NCBI RefSeq assembly: GCF_041381155.1
Contig: NC_091141.1
Coordinates: 28,545,655 to 28,609,654 of the forward strand
Reading direction: 5' to 3'
Length of the DNA: 64,000 nucleotides
DNA from: Argopecten irradians
Taxonomy: Eukaryota; Mollusca; Bivalvia; Pectinida; Pectinidae
Part shown: one piece after another, positions 25,110 through 37,995 of the stretch
Numbering within the stretch: the stretch's first letter is position 1
Layout: every line of letters starts with the position of its first letter
The notes under the pieces: generated by a model
The model's input: only the letters and a program-made list of their open reading frames with translations
Told to the model about the DNA's origin: nothing
The model's database searches: none
Made by a program: the position numbers and the translations under genes

Positions 25110-25275
25110 CACATTTTAACAAGTATTCTTCACCATAGCATATTGTTTGATGTGTCAGGTAAAACACATAGTGGTTCGGGTTGATGATTTCGTAGAATTC
25201 GTTAAACCGGCGTCTCCACGAGAAGCAGAAAAGTTCAGAAAAGATACATTTATTAAACTGGTTAAGCCCGCATCT
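25110..25275. repeat. Long-form spacer segment (deleted in other units)
   Basis: After the motif AAGTATTC this copy has about 150-165 extra bases, including TGTTTGATGTGTCAGG, before CATCTCCAAG. The copies near 30055-30205 and 31270-31410 also have it. The copies near 18735, 21015, 22460, 27495 and 29560 run straight from AAGTATTC (or a close variant) to CATCTCCAAG. The short form is a simple internal deletion, so two types of higher-order unit coexist. Confidence 0.75.
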
Positions 25276-28200
25276 CCAAGAGAAAAGAAAATACAGCATG
25301 AGAAAGCAATTATTTTGTACATCTAGTAAAAACGGCATATCAAGGAAGCATATCAAGGAGAAACAGAGGCTGAGAATGAGATAATTTAGCCGCATCGACA
25401 GGAAAAACACCGATGTTGTAATTCAAATATTTCCTGAAACTCCTAACCCATAAACTTCTGGTCTAGGAATACATGAAGTCCTCCTCACCAGGAGATTCAG
25501 AGACGCACAACATCAGATTATTTTGTTGAAATTTGCATCGCAAGTAGAAATTTGGATGACAAGAGCGAGACTATTCCCAAATCTTCATTAGTCAATATCT
25601 ACTAAAACTCCGTAAATCTGCATCATGCTGAGAGTGAGATGATTTCGATGAACTCTTTAAGGCCGCATCGTCAACAGAAACAGTGATGCTGAGAATGAGA
25701 TGATTTCCTTGAACTCTTTATGTCAACATCGCCAATAGAAACAAAGATGGTTGGAGTGAGATGATTTGGTAAAACTCTTTAACGCCGCTACTCCATAAGA
25801 AAACTAAAATGTTGCAAATTAGCTGATTTCGTTGAACTCGTTAAATCTACATCATCAACAGACGCAAAGATACTGAGAATGAGATGATTTCATTAAATTG
25901 TTTTTGTCTATATCGCCAACAGAAACAAATATGCTGAGAGTGAGATTATTGCGTTGAACTCTTTAAGGCCGCATCGGCAACAGAAATAGAGATGCTGAAA
26001 ATGATATGATTTCATTGAACTCGTTTATCCACAACGCCAACAGACACAAAGATGCTGAAAATGAAATATATTCGTTGAACTTGTTTCTTCAACATCAACA
26101 AAAGAAACAGAAATGCTGAAATCAGATGATTCCGCTGAACTCGGTATGTCCACAAGTAACGATGCTGAGAGTGACATGATTTCGTTGAACTCGTTATGCT
26201 CGAATCGAAAACAGAAATAGAGATGCTGAGAATGAGATGATTTTATTAAAGTCGCTATGTCAACATCGCCAACAGAAACAAAGATGATTGGAGTGAGATG
26301 ATTTGGTAAAACTCTTTATCGCCGCATTGCCAATAGAAAACGAAAATGCTGCAAATTAGCTGATGTCCTTGAACTCTTTAAGGCCACATCGAGAACAGAA
26401 GTAAAGATACTGAGGGTGAAATTAGTTCGTTGAACTCGTTTCTTCCACATCACCAACTCAAACATAAATGCTGAAATGAGATAATTTCGCTGAAATCGTC
26501 ATGTGCATATCGCCATCAGAACCCCAGACGCTGAAATGAGATGATTCCGTTGAACTCGTTATAGGCCACATCACCAAGAGAATCAGAGATGCTCAACATT
26601 AGGTGATTTCGTTGAATTTTGCATCCCCACTAGACATTTTGATGATGAGTATGAGAAATATACTAAAACTCCTTAAATCCGCATCGCCAACAGAAACAAA
26701 GATGCTGAAAAGATATGTTTTCGTTGAACTCGTTATGTCCAAATTGCCAACACAAAAAGAGATGCTGAGAGTGAGATTTTTCGCTGAACTCGGTATGTCG
26801 ACATCACCAACAGACACAAAGATGCAGAGAGTAAAATGATTTCGTTAAACTCGTTATGTCAATATCGCCAACAGAAATAAAAATGCTGAGAGTGAGATGA
26901 TTTCGTTGAAGATAGTAACCACGCAATGGCATAAGAATGAGAAAGGCTAAAACTGATATGATTTCATAAAACGCATTAAGCCCGCATTGCTAGGGGAAAT
27001 AGCAAAGATGAGAAAGAGATATTTTCTGTAACTCCTTCAAAGTCATTAAGACAGGTATTTTTAGGAAACAGATATTGCTTTGAAAAGAAAGTTATTTTGA
27101 GGAATCAGATATTGTTTTGAAACACAGTAGAAGAATATTCATCAAAATGTGACCATTGAGTTAGTTTTATTTTTTTTTACTATTTTCAACTTTACTGACC
27201 ATAAGGAATGAGTGTGACCACCCAAAAGTAGCAGAGGCAGCTTATCTACTTCTAAACTATGAACTTTGTGGATATAAAAGGCCGCATCCAGCTCATAGCA
27301 AGGAGCTTATGGCCTTAAACATTCCAAATGATCAGGTCACGAGGCTACTAGGTTGCAGCATCCGCACATGTTTATAACCTCCTTCCACACGTACAGTCGG
27401 GTAATGCTACCATCAGTAGACAACCTAGCGAAGTATTATAAGAAATCAAAGACGAGAAATTGATCGTCTGATAAAAGGTCACATTTAAACAAGTATTCCA
27501 TCTCCAAGGGAAAAGAAAATACAGCATGAGAAAGCAATAATTTTGTACATCTAGTAAAAACGGTTGATTAAGAAAGCATATCAAGGAGAAACAGAGGTTG
27601 AGAATGAGATAATTTAGCGATATCGACAGGAAAAAAAACACCGATGTTGTAATTCAAATATTTCCTGAAACTCCTAACCCATTACCTTCCGGTATAGGAA
27701 TACTTGAAGTCCTCATCACCAGGAGATTCAGAGATGCTCAACATCAGATTATTTTGTTGAATTTTGCATCGCAAGAAGAAATTTGGATGACGAGAGCGAG
27801 ACATTTCCTGAATCTTCATTAGTCAATATCTACTAAAACTCCATATATCTGCATCGTCAACAAAAACAATAATGTTTAGAGTGACATCATTTCGTTGAAT
27901 TCTATAAGGCCGCAGCGCCAAAAGAAACAGAGATGCTGAGAATAAGTTGATTTCATTGAACTCTTTTTGTCTACATCGCCAACAAAAACAAAGATGCTGA
28001 GAGTGAGATGACTTCGTTGAAGTCTTTAAGGCCGTATCGCCAACAGAAACAGTGATGCTGAGAATGAAATGATTTTATTGAATTAAAGCCGCTTCGCCAA
28101 CAAAAAAAGATGCCGAAAGTGAAGTGATTTCGTTGAACTCGTTTCTTCCACATCACCAACAGAAACATAAATGCTGAAATGAGATGATTTCGCTGAAATC

Positions 28201-31200
28201 GTTATGCTCACATCGTAAACAGAAATAGAGATGCTGAGAATGAGATGATTTCATTGAACTCTTTATGTCAACATCGCCAATAGAAACAAGGATGATTGGA
28301 GTGAGATGATTTGGTAAAACTCTTTAACGCCGCTACTCCATCAGAAAATAAAAATGTTGCAAATTAGCTGATTTCGTTGAACTCGTTAAATCCACATCGT
28401 AAACAGACGCAAAGATACTGAGAATGAGATGATGTCGTTGAACTCTTTAAGTCCACATCGTCAACAGAAGTAAAGATACTGAGGGTGAAATTAGTTCGTT
28501 GAACTCGTTTCTTCCACATCACCAACTCAAACATAAATGCTGAAATGAGATAATTTCGCTGAAATCGTCATGTGCATATCGCCATCAGAACCCCAGACGC
28601 TGAAATGAGATGATTCCGTTGAACTCGTTACAGGCTGCATCACCAAGAGAATCAGAGATGCTCAACATTAGGTGATTTCGTTGAATTTTGCATCCCCACT
28701 AGACATTTTGATGATGAATATGAGACATATACTATAACTCCTTAAATCCGCATCGCCAAAAGAAACAAAGATGCTGAAAAGATATGTTTTCGTTGAACTC
28801 GTTATGTCCAAATTGCCAACACAAAAAGAGATGATGAGAGTGAGATGTTTTCGCTGAACTCGGTATGTCGACATCACCAACAGAAACAAAGATGCAGAGA
28901 GTAAAATGATTTCGTTAAACTCGTTATGTCAATATCGCCAACAGAAATAAAAATGCTGAGAGTGAGATGATTTCGTTAAGAAAGTAACCACGCAATGGCA
29001 TAAGAATGAGAAAGGCTAAAACTGATATGATTTCATAAAACGCATTAAGCCCGAATTGCTAGGGGAAATAGCAAAGATGAGAAAGAGATATTTTCTGGAA
29101 CTCCTTCAAAGTCATTAAGACAGGTATTTTTAGGAAACAGATATTGCTTTGAAAAGAAAGTTATTTTGAGGAATCAGATATTGTTTTGAATCACAGTAGA
29201 AGAATATTCATCAAAATGTGACCATTGAGTTAGTTTTAATTTTTGTTTACTATTTTCAACTTTACTGACCATAAGGAATGAGTGTGACCACCCAAAAGTA
29301 GCAGAGGCAGCTTATCTACTTCTAAACTATGAACTTTGTGGATATAAAAGGCCGCATCCAGCTCATAGCAAGGAGCTTATGGCCTTAAACATTCCAAATG
29401 ATCAGGTCACGAGGCTACTAGGTTGCAGCATCCGCACATGTTTATAACCTCCTTCCACACGTACAGTCGGGTAATGCTACCATCAGGAGACAACCTAGCG
29501 AAGTATTATAAGAAATCACAGACGAGAAATTGATCGTCTGATAAAAGGTTACATTTAAACGAGGATTCCATCTCCAAGGGAAAAGAAAATACAGCATGAG
29601 AAAGCAATAATTTTGCACATTTAGTAAAAATGGTTGATCAAGAAAGCATATCAAGGAGACACAGAGGTTGAGAATAAGATAATTTAGCGATATCAACAGG
29701 AAAAAAAACACCGATGTTGTAATTCAAATATTTCCTGAAACTCCTAACCCATTACCTTCCGGTCTAGGAAAACTTGAAGTCCTCATCACCAGAGGCAGCT
29801 TATCTACTTCTAAACTATGAATTTTGTGGATATAAAAGGCCGCATCCAGCTCACAGCAAGGAGCTTATGGCCTTAAACATTCCAAATGATCAGGTCACGA
29901 GGCTACTAGGTTGCAGCATCCGCACATGTTTATAACCTCCTTCCACACGTACAGTTGGGTAATGCTACCATCAGGAGACAACCTAGCGAAGTATTATAAG
30001 AAAGCACAGACGAGAAGTTGATCGTCTGATAAAAGGTCACAATTTAACAAGTATTCTTAACCATAGCATATTGTTTAACGTGTCAGGTAAAACACATAAC
30101 GGTTGGGGTTGATGATTTCGTAGAATTCGTTAAACCGGCGTCTCCACGAGAAGCAGAAAATTTCAGAAAAGATACATTTATTAAACGCGTTAAGCCCGCA
30201 TCTCCAAGAGAAAAGAAAATACAGCATGAGAAAGCGATAATTTTGTACATCTAGTAAAAACGGCATATGAAGGAAGCATATCAAGAAGAAACAGATGTTG
30301 AGAATGAGACAATTAAGCCGCATCGACAGGAAAAAACACCGATGTTGTAATTCAAATATTTCCTGAACCTCCTAACCCATAATTTTCTAGTCTAGGAATA
30401 CATGAGGTCCTCATCACCAGGGGATTCAGAGATGCTCAACATCAGATGATTTTGTTTAATTTTGCATCGCAAGTAGAAATTTGGATGACGAGAGCGAGAC
30501 ATTTTCCTAAACTTCATTAATTAATATCTTCTAAAACTCTGTAAATCTGCAATCCAATAATGTTGAGAGTGACATGATTTCATTGAACTCTATAAGGCTC
30601 CAACAGAAACAGAGATGCTGAGAGTTAAATGATTTCGTTGAACTCGTTATGCTCACATCCTAAACTTAAATAGAGATGCTGAGAATAAGATGGTTTCATT
30701 GAACTCTTTTTGTCTACATCGCCACCAGAAACAAAGATGCTGAGAGTGAAATGATTTCGTTGAACTCGTTTCTTCCACATCACCAACAGAAACATAAATG
30801 CTGAAATGAAATGATTTCTCTGAACTCGTTATTTCCAGATCGCCAACAGAAAAAAATGATTATTAGAGTGAGATGATTTTGTAAAACTCTTTAACGCCGC
30901 AACTCCATCAGACAACAAAAATGTTGTAAATTAGCTGATTTCGTTGAACTCGTTAAATCAACATCACCAACAGACACAAAGATGCTGAGAGTGAGATGAT
31001 TTCGATGAACTCTTTAAGGTCGCATCGACAAAAGAAATAGAGATGCTGAGAATGAAATGGGTTCATTTATCCACAACGCCAACAGACACAAAGATACATA
31101 GAAAAAAGATGAGTTCGCTGTACTCGTTATGTCTGCATCGCCAACATATAACCTCCTTCCACATGTACAGTCGGGTAATACTACCATCATGAGAGACAAC

Positions 31201-32830
31201 CTAGCGAAGTATTATAAGAAATCACAGACGAGAAATTGATCATCTGATAAAAGATCACATTTTAACAAGTATTCTTCACCATAGCATATTGTTTGACGTG
31301 TCAGGTAAAACACATAGCTGTTGGGGTTGATGATTTCGTAGAATTCGTTAAACCGGCGTCACCATGAGAAACAGACAGATTGAGGAAAGATTTATTCGTG
31401 GAACGCATAAAGCCCACATCTCCAAGAAAAAAGAAAATACAGCATGGGAATATGATAATTTTGTACATCTAGTAAAAACGGCATATCACGAAGGCATATC
31501 AAGGAGAAACAGGGGTGGAGAATGGGATAATTTAGCCGCATCGACAGGAAAAAACACCGATGTTGTAATTGAAATATTTCCCACAAATCCTAAGCCATTA
31601 CCTTCTGGTCCATGAATACATTAAGTCCGCATCACCAGGAGATTCAGATATGCTCAGCATCGGATGATATTGTTGCATTTTGCATCAAAAATAGAAATTC
31701 GGATGATGAGAGCGAGACATTTCCTGTAACTTCATTAGTCAATATCTAGTAAACTTCCGTGAATCTGCACCGCCTATAAAAACAAAAATATTGAGAGTGA
31801 GATGATTTCGTTGAACTCGTTATGTGAAGATCGCAAACAGAAAAAAAATGCTGAGAGTGGAATGATTGCGATGGACTACTTATATCAACATCGCCAACAG
31901 AAACAAAGATGCAGAAAATTAGATGATTTCGTTGAACAAGTTATGACCACATCGCCAACAGAAATAAAGTACTGGGAGTGAGATGATTTTGACCTCTTTG
32001 AGGCCGCTTCGCCAACATAAACAAAGATGCTGAGATTATGTCCACATCGCCAACAGAAACCAAGATGTTGAAATGATATGGTTTTCTTGAACTCGTTTTG
32101 TCCACATCGCCAACAGAAACAGAGATGCTGAGAGTGTGGTGATTTCGATGAATTCGTTATTGCCACATCACCAACAGAAATAATGATGTAAAGAGTGAGA
32201 TGATTACGTTGAACTCGTTATGTCCAAATCGCCAACAGAAATAAAGATACTGGGAGTGAGATGATTTCGTTGAACTTTTAAAGAACGCAACTCAAACAGA
32301 AACCAAGATGCTGAAATAAGATGGTTTCGTTGAACTCGTTACAGGCCGCATTTCAAAAAGAGATAATTTTTGTTGAATTTCGCATCCCCACTCGAAACTC
32401 AGATGATGAGTATAAGGCATCTACTAAAACTCCTTAAATCCGCATCGCCAACAAATGCAAAGATGCCGTGAGTGAGAAGATTTCTTTGAACTCGTTACTC
32501 ATCGCCAACAGAAACACATTTGCTGAGAATGAGATAATTTTGTTGAGCTCATCCTGTCCACATCGCCAGTTGAAACAGAAAGGCTGAAAAGGAGATGAAC
32601 TCGTTAAGGCGGCATCGCCAGCAGAAACAAAGATGTCGAGAATGAAATAATTTCGTAGAGTACATTGAGGCCACATCGCCTGTGGCAACAGAGAGTCTGA
32701 ACGCGAAATGATTTTGTTGAACTTGTTAAGTCTGTATTGCCAGACGAAACATACATAATGAGATGGCTCATTGAATTTGTTAAGCCAGAATTGACAGGAG
32801 AAACAGGGGAAAAATTAGATGCGATGAAAG

Positions 32831-32928
32831 CTCGGTTCGATTGGCTCGGCATTGCTCGGTTGGCCAGTTTGGATATACCCACTCGGCGCTAAACGGCGTG
32901 GCTCGGCACGGTTGAACTGGGCACGCAT
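32831..32928. other. GC-rich patch inside the satellite
   Basis: About 100 bp far richer in G and C than its surroundings, with TGGCTCGGCA twice in direct orientation (near 32842 and 32899). It interrupts the monomer pattern. It may be a fragment of an inserted element or of a GC-rich gene end. No family was recognised. Confidence 0.4.
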
Positions 32929-33799
32929 CGCTAAGAGAAACAGAGAGGTTAAACAAGACGATTTGGGGGAGCAAGAGATGCCTTCGAGAACTCGTTCAGT
33001 TATAGTATTGAGAGGAAACCCAAACGCTGAGATGATTTCGAAGATCCGGGAGAAACAAAGCTTAGGAAAGAGATTATTCTGTGGAATTCGATCGGGAAAA
33101 CATCTATGTTGTGAGTGAAATATCTCATGAAACTCCATAAATCTGCATCTCTTACAGAAACAGAGATACTGATAATGAGGTGATATCGTTGAACCTTTGG
33201 GCCCGCATCGAAATAAGAAACGCGAATATTGTGAATGGGATCTTTACTGGAAATATTTCAACCGATATTTCTGGAAATTTGTACTGTATCACCAACAGAG
33301 ACAGAAATGCTTAAAATCATATGGTTCCGTTGAACTCGTTTTGTCCGCATCTCCACAAAATACAGATATGCTGAAAACAAAAAGTTAAAGCCGCATCGCT
33401 ACCAGAAAAAAAGATAATGAGAATGAAATAATTTCGTTAAACTGGTTGAGGCCACATCGCCTGCAGCAGCAGAGAGGCAACAATAACCAAGCAATGGCAT
33501 AATTTATATATATTTGGAAGGCTCAAACTGGTATGATTTCTTTAAACGCATTTAGCACGCATCTCAGGGGAAAATAGCGATGTTGTTATTTACATACTGG
33601 ATATCCTGAATCCAATATATACTGGAACTTCTTAAAACTGTATCGTCAGTAGAAACAGAGATGCTGAGCCCGTATCTCCAAGATAAAACATAGAGGATGG
33701 GAAAGCGAAGGTTTCCTAGATCGGCATATCCAGGAGAAACAGATATCTTTTTCAATATTTTTTGGAACTTGTTAAGCCTGCATCGCCGGAAGAATCGGG

Positions 33800-34240
33800 G
33801 GCGTTTTGAATGATACACGAACATTTCCTGGAGATCTTCCGCATCAGCAGTGAAACAATTTTATTACAAGTGAACATCATTATCTAAAACTTGAAAAGGT
33901 CTCATTGCAGCAACTCAAATTAAATCCCAAACACATGATTCCTATAAATGTATAACCTTTCAAAATTCCAGATAACGAGATTATATAAAACAATTTATTG
34001 TAAAAGCAAAGACATTACATTATACAACATTACTTGGATTAACAACAACGAATGAGACCTAAATTGATATTTCAGAAGCTTCAGCCTTGGCATGATGAGC
34101 GTTTAAAAGAAATGGTGGTATGATCTGGATATATAATTACGTATTAGATACATGTTATATTGTTAAATTGTTTATTTTACGCACAATTTCTCAACTAAGC
34201 GTGGTTGTTTACTTTTTTTGCTTTTTTATCATGTACATAT
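33800..34240. other. Intergenic, no supported gene
   Basis: AT-rich sequence between the satellite and the exon-like stretch at 34247. No repeat or coding signal was recognised. Confidence 0.4.
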
Positions 34241-34246
34241 TTTTAG

Positions 34247-34351
34247 GGTGCCAAAGATGTCTTCTGTGTGGTTGATTCAATCGAGAATATAAACGGCAAA
34301 CAGTACGTACAGAGATGTTCCGATTCTCGGTCATGGGTCATGCTGAGGTGA
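34247..34351 (+). CDS. Possible terminal exon of an unrecognised gene
   Basis: A pyrimidine-rich tract and acceptor (CATATTTTTAG) precede 34 open codons ending in TGA. The peptide includes AKDVFCVVDSIENINGKQYV, with a plausible protein composition. No upstream exon was located and the family is unknown. Chance cannot be excluded at this length. Confidence 0.25.
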   Translation, partial: GAKDVFCVVDSIENINGKQYVQRCSDSRSWVMLR

Positions 34352-34683
34352 CCCCAAAACATTGTTAGCGTAACGTAAAGCATCGTAGTGGAGCGGAATT
34401 ACAAGTCTAGTTTAAATGGATTGATTTTGCACTAAAAAGTCTTGAAATTCTGGTGGTTTTACCTATTTATTATCAAAATTGGTATATTGAACACTAATTT
34501 CAACTGAATTTTCAATAATTAACCAGCCAATCAGTGGCCGGGTAAAAACTATACCATGGGCTCAATTTTGTATACACAGGGGCCATTTCGAAGGTATTTT
34601 GATAATTTAGTTAGTTGTTCCCTGGCAGCGGTGGCGCATAATTTAGCATCCCCGACAAACCATAATATTTTACTAATAACAGA
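34352..34683. other. Spacer before the minisatellite
   Basis: Unremarkable AT-rich DNA. No gene or repeat was recognised. Confidence 0.4.
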
Positions 34684-36320
34684 AAACTGACGGTAATCAG
34701 CTCAGACGTTACTAGTAAAAGAAAAGTGACGGTAGTAAGATCAGACGTTACAAGGAAAAGAACAGTGACGGTATTAAGGCCAAATGTTACTAGTAAAAGG
34801 AAAGTGACGGTAGTAAGGTCAGACGTTACTAGTAAAAAAAAGTGACGGTAGTAAGATCAGACGTTACTAGTTAAAGAAAAGTGACGGTGGTAAGATCAGA
34901 CGTTACTAGTAAAAGAAAAGTGACGGTATTAAGGCAAGACGTTACTAGTAAAAGAAAAGTGACGGTAGTAAGATCAGACGTTACAAGTAAAAGAAAAGTG
35001 ACGGTATTAAGGCCAGACGTTGCTAGTAAAAGAAAAGTTACGGTAGTAAGGTCAGACGTTACTAGTAAAAAAAGTGACGGTAGTAAGGTCAGACGTTACT
35101 AGTAAAAGGAAAGTGACGGTAGTAAGGTCAGAGGTTACTTGTAAAAGAAAAGTGACGGTATTAAGGCAAGACGTTACTAGTAAAAGAAAAGTGACGGTAG
35201 TAAGATCAGACGTTACAAGTAAAAGAAAAGTGACGGTATTAAGGCCAGACGTTCTAGTAAAAGAAAAGTTACGGTAGTAAGGTCAGACGTTACTAGTAAA
35301 AAAAGTGACGGTAGTAAGGTCAGACGTTACTAGTAAAAGGAAAGTGACGGTAGTAAGGTCAGAGGTTACTTGTAAAAGAAAAGTGACGGTAGTAAGGTCA
35401 GACGTTACTAGTATAAAAGAAAAGTGACGGTAGTAAGGTCAGACGTTACTAGTAAAAGGAAAGTGACGGTAGTAAGGTCAGACGTTACTAGTAAAAGAAA
35501 AGTGACGGTAGTAAGGTCAGAAGTAACTAGTAAAAGAAAAGTGACGGTAGTAAGGTCAGACGTTACTAGTAAAAAGAAAGTTACGGTAGTAAGGTCAGAC
35601 GTTACTAGTTAAAGGAAAGTGACAGTAGTAAGGTCAGACGTGACTAGTAAAAGGAAAGTGACGGTAGTAAGGTAAGACGTTACTAGTTAAGAAAGTGACG
35701 GTAGTAAGGTCAGACGTTACTAGTAAAAGTTAAGTGACGGTAGTAAGGTCAGACGTTCCTAGTGAAAGGAAAGTTACGGTAGTAAGGTCAAACGTTACTA
35801 GTAAAAGAAAAGTGACGGTAGTAAGGTCAGACGTTACTAGTAAAAGGAAAGTTACGGTAGTAAGGTAAGACGTTACTAGTTAAGAAAGTGACGGTAGTAA
35901 GGTCAGACGTTACTAGTAAAAGAAATTGACGGTAGTAAGGTCAGACGTTACTAGTAAAAGGAAAGTGACGGTAGTAAGGTCAGACGTTACTTGTAAAAGG
36001 AAAGTGACGGTAGTAAGGTCAGACGTTACTAGTAAAAGGAAAGTGACGGTAGTAAGGTCAGACGTTACTAGTAAAAGGAAAGTGACGGTAGTAAGGTCAG
36101 ACGTTACTTGTAAAAGGAAAGTGACGGTAGTAAGGTCAGACGTTACTAGTTAAGAAAGTGACGGTAGTAAGGTCAGACGTTACTATTAAAAAAGAAAGTA
36201 ACGACAGTAAGGTCAGTCATTGCTAGTAAAAAGAAAATGACGGTACATGTAGTAAGGTCCGAAGATACTTGTAAAAAGGTGACGTTAGTACGGTCAGGCG
36301 TTACTAGTAAAGGAACTCAT
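34684..36320 (+). repeat. 39-bp minisatellite, about 40 units
   Basis: The unit combines GTGACGGTAGTAAGG, CAGACGTTACTAGT and an A/G-rich AAAAGGAAA spacer, for 39 bp. Since 39 is a multiple of three, several stretches of 60-75 codons stay open, reading as the 13-residue repeat VTVVRSDVTSKRK. Frame breaks from one- and two-base changes in the A-rich spacer separate them, no splice or start context is seen, and the reading is probably incidental. A six-unit block starting at 34921 is repeated 232 bp later at 35153, so the array has higher-order structure. The last units, after about 36180, are degenerate. Confidence 0.93.
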
Positions 36321-37227
36321 AAGATGAAATATAACTGTTAATCCTCAAGAAAAGGGTATACTCTGCATTGAAATCTGTCACGATACCTATACTATTGAAC
36401 ACCCAAAACGATATTCTCACTGTTACACAGTAAATGATGTTTTCTTATTAGTCAATATTGAGTAAAAATATATCAAAACTGAGATTGAAAAAATGCTACA
36501 TAAATTTTCATTATAAAACCTTACATTTTACTGCTAAACATGTAATCAATGAACTTAATTAACTCTGGAAAAAAATAAAAATATTGTTGGTATATGGGCC
36601 AGAAATAAAATTAACTACAGTAACAAAAAATCATTAATGATCTCGCAGTTTGATAATTTATTTATATCTTTAAGACTATAAACTCAATTCCGTATTAGGA
36701 ATGTATGAGGAGGGCTTCATACATATGTAACAGTAAGAAAACGTGTGTCATATCGCACGCTATATAAATAACACAATAAAATATGTTTAAATCAAAATCG
36801 ATTAATGCTTTTACATTAAGTTGGGTCAAGAGATTATATCAGTCTCCGGGCAAATGGAAAGTTCTTGTTACTAAATTATAAATTGTTATAAATTTGTATA
36901 GAACAATCAATATCGGAGGGATGTAATAAAACAAAGATGTAATATTTTGTTTTAGAAGGGTGCACTTTTATTTCACTTAAAGGGAGGTAACTCGTACAAA
37001 CATTCGTCTGGCATTTGATTGGATTTTTTTATTAAAGATCTTAATCCAAAAACAATATATAAATGTAATTGTATTGTATGAGTAATTAAAAAAAAACTTT
37101 GAAAAATTATCCTTTTGAAATTGAAGAAAACTTATTGACCTCCCGCGTTTTACCAGTACATTTTACTATATTGTTAAAAAGTCTTAAGGAACCAAAATAT
37201 TTTACTTCTCATGTAACAGACTATAAG
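36321..37227. other. Intergenic, no supported gene
   Basis: AT-rich. The frame at 37099-37290 runs into the hairpin at 37228-37376 and is therefore not a credible gene. Nothing else was recognised. Confidence 0.4.
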
Positions 37228-37376
37228 ACTCTTTCATATGTAGATATGAAGGATATGGATATTCTATCCGAGGGTCACAAAATGTATTAAAACCCGAGGC
37301 TTGCCGAGGGTTTTGCATCATTTTGTGATCCCGAGGGTAGAATATCCCTATCCTTCATATCCACTTATGAAAGAGT
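37228..37376. repeat. Foldback hairpin element 3
   Basis: A near-perfect palindrome of about 150 bp with outer arms ACTCTTTCATATGTAGATAT and its near complement. The centre is CCCGAGGCTTGCCGAGGG, the reverse complement of the centre of the hairpin at 16431-16539. No coding capacity. Confidence 0.88.
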
Positions 37377-37963
37377 ATTTTTCTTTCATACCCCGACGTT
37401 TTATTGCAATTTTACAATTTTAATATCCCGCCATTTTGAAATAAATTGGAAGAAATCCACGGCTTGAGGTCAATTTTTCATACATGAAAATAACGTGATA
37501 TTTTCAACAAAAATCCCGTTGTTTGCATCTTTTATAGTAAAACTAGTCAAGTTTGTGAAAAAAAATGTTAAAATTTTACCGAGGAAATAGAAATTTTGTT
37601 GACGCTGTGACGTCACGAGGCTTTATAGCATGGGTAGCCATGCAATACAGCCTCAGGCGGCATGAGTTTATTTAGCTGCAATATTGTAGCTCAAAAGACT
37701 TTTTAACAGAAAATGGTGTCGTCCTGAAAGGTATAGTAGGCCGGGTACGTATATTCGTTCTAGAGTTTATTGCCCTAGACCAGTCAGTATTATACCCATA
37801 GGTAGGTAAGGAAAGGTTGACCGAAATTTGTAACTATTTAGTGAGGATGACTGTGCAGCCATATGTATATTACCCTTCCAATATACTATCTATCCATATT
37901 CTAACAACAAGACATGTTCTTTTCAAAGTCAGAAATATCAATTATCTAATCTGTAATCTTTGA

Positions 37964-37995
<32 letters not shown>

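Larger units (their letters stand above)
17841..30540. repeat. Higher-order repeat core of the satellite
   Basis: A marker starting TGAATTTTGCATCCCCACTA recurs near 17850, 20136, 24246, 26617 and 28687. A second marker, TACTGACCATAAGGAATG, recurs at 18431, 20714, 22159, 24823, 27193 and 29263. Intervals of about 2.07, 2.28, 2.37 and 2.66 kb, with one short unit of 1.45 kb, show units that differ by whole blocks of monomers. Neighbouring units are nearly identical by eye. This is a genuine multi-monomer hierarchy and not a simple tandem array. Confidence 0.85.
16690..33800. repeat. 17-kb satellite field with 61-bp monomer
   Basis: A 61-bp unit recurs throughout; one exact interval is 32199 to 32260. 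Two conserved boxes define it: TTTCGTTGAACTCGTTA and CAACAGAAACAAAGATGCTG. They are joined by a variable segment ending in CACATCGC. The period is not a multiple of three and open frames drift, so the array is not coding. Monomers between about 17.8 and 29.8 kb are similar and arranged in higher-order units. Those at 16.7-17.3 kb and 30.5-33.8 kb are more diverged, as expected when unequal exchange homogenises the centre. A GC-rich patch interrupts it at 32831-32928. It could be centromeric or pericentromeric heterochromatin; the sequence alone does not show this. Confidence 0.9.

Noticed and set aside
17491-32166. Many open frames of 60-110 codons on both strands in the satellite, rich in SLSASLFLLAM-like phrases.
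   Set aside because: They are translations of the 61-bp monomer; the period is not a multiple of three and frames end wherever monomers vary, so they are not genes.
34881-36153. Frames of 60-75 codons in the 39-bp array as a repetitive protein gene.
   Set aside because: They are separated by small frame-breaking changes in the A-rich spacer and have no splice or start context; kept only as a finding.
34684-36320. Resemblance of the regular short repeats to a CRISPR array.
   Set aside because: The units are head to tail with no unique spacers, and the surrounding DNA is eukaryotic in character with spliced genes.
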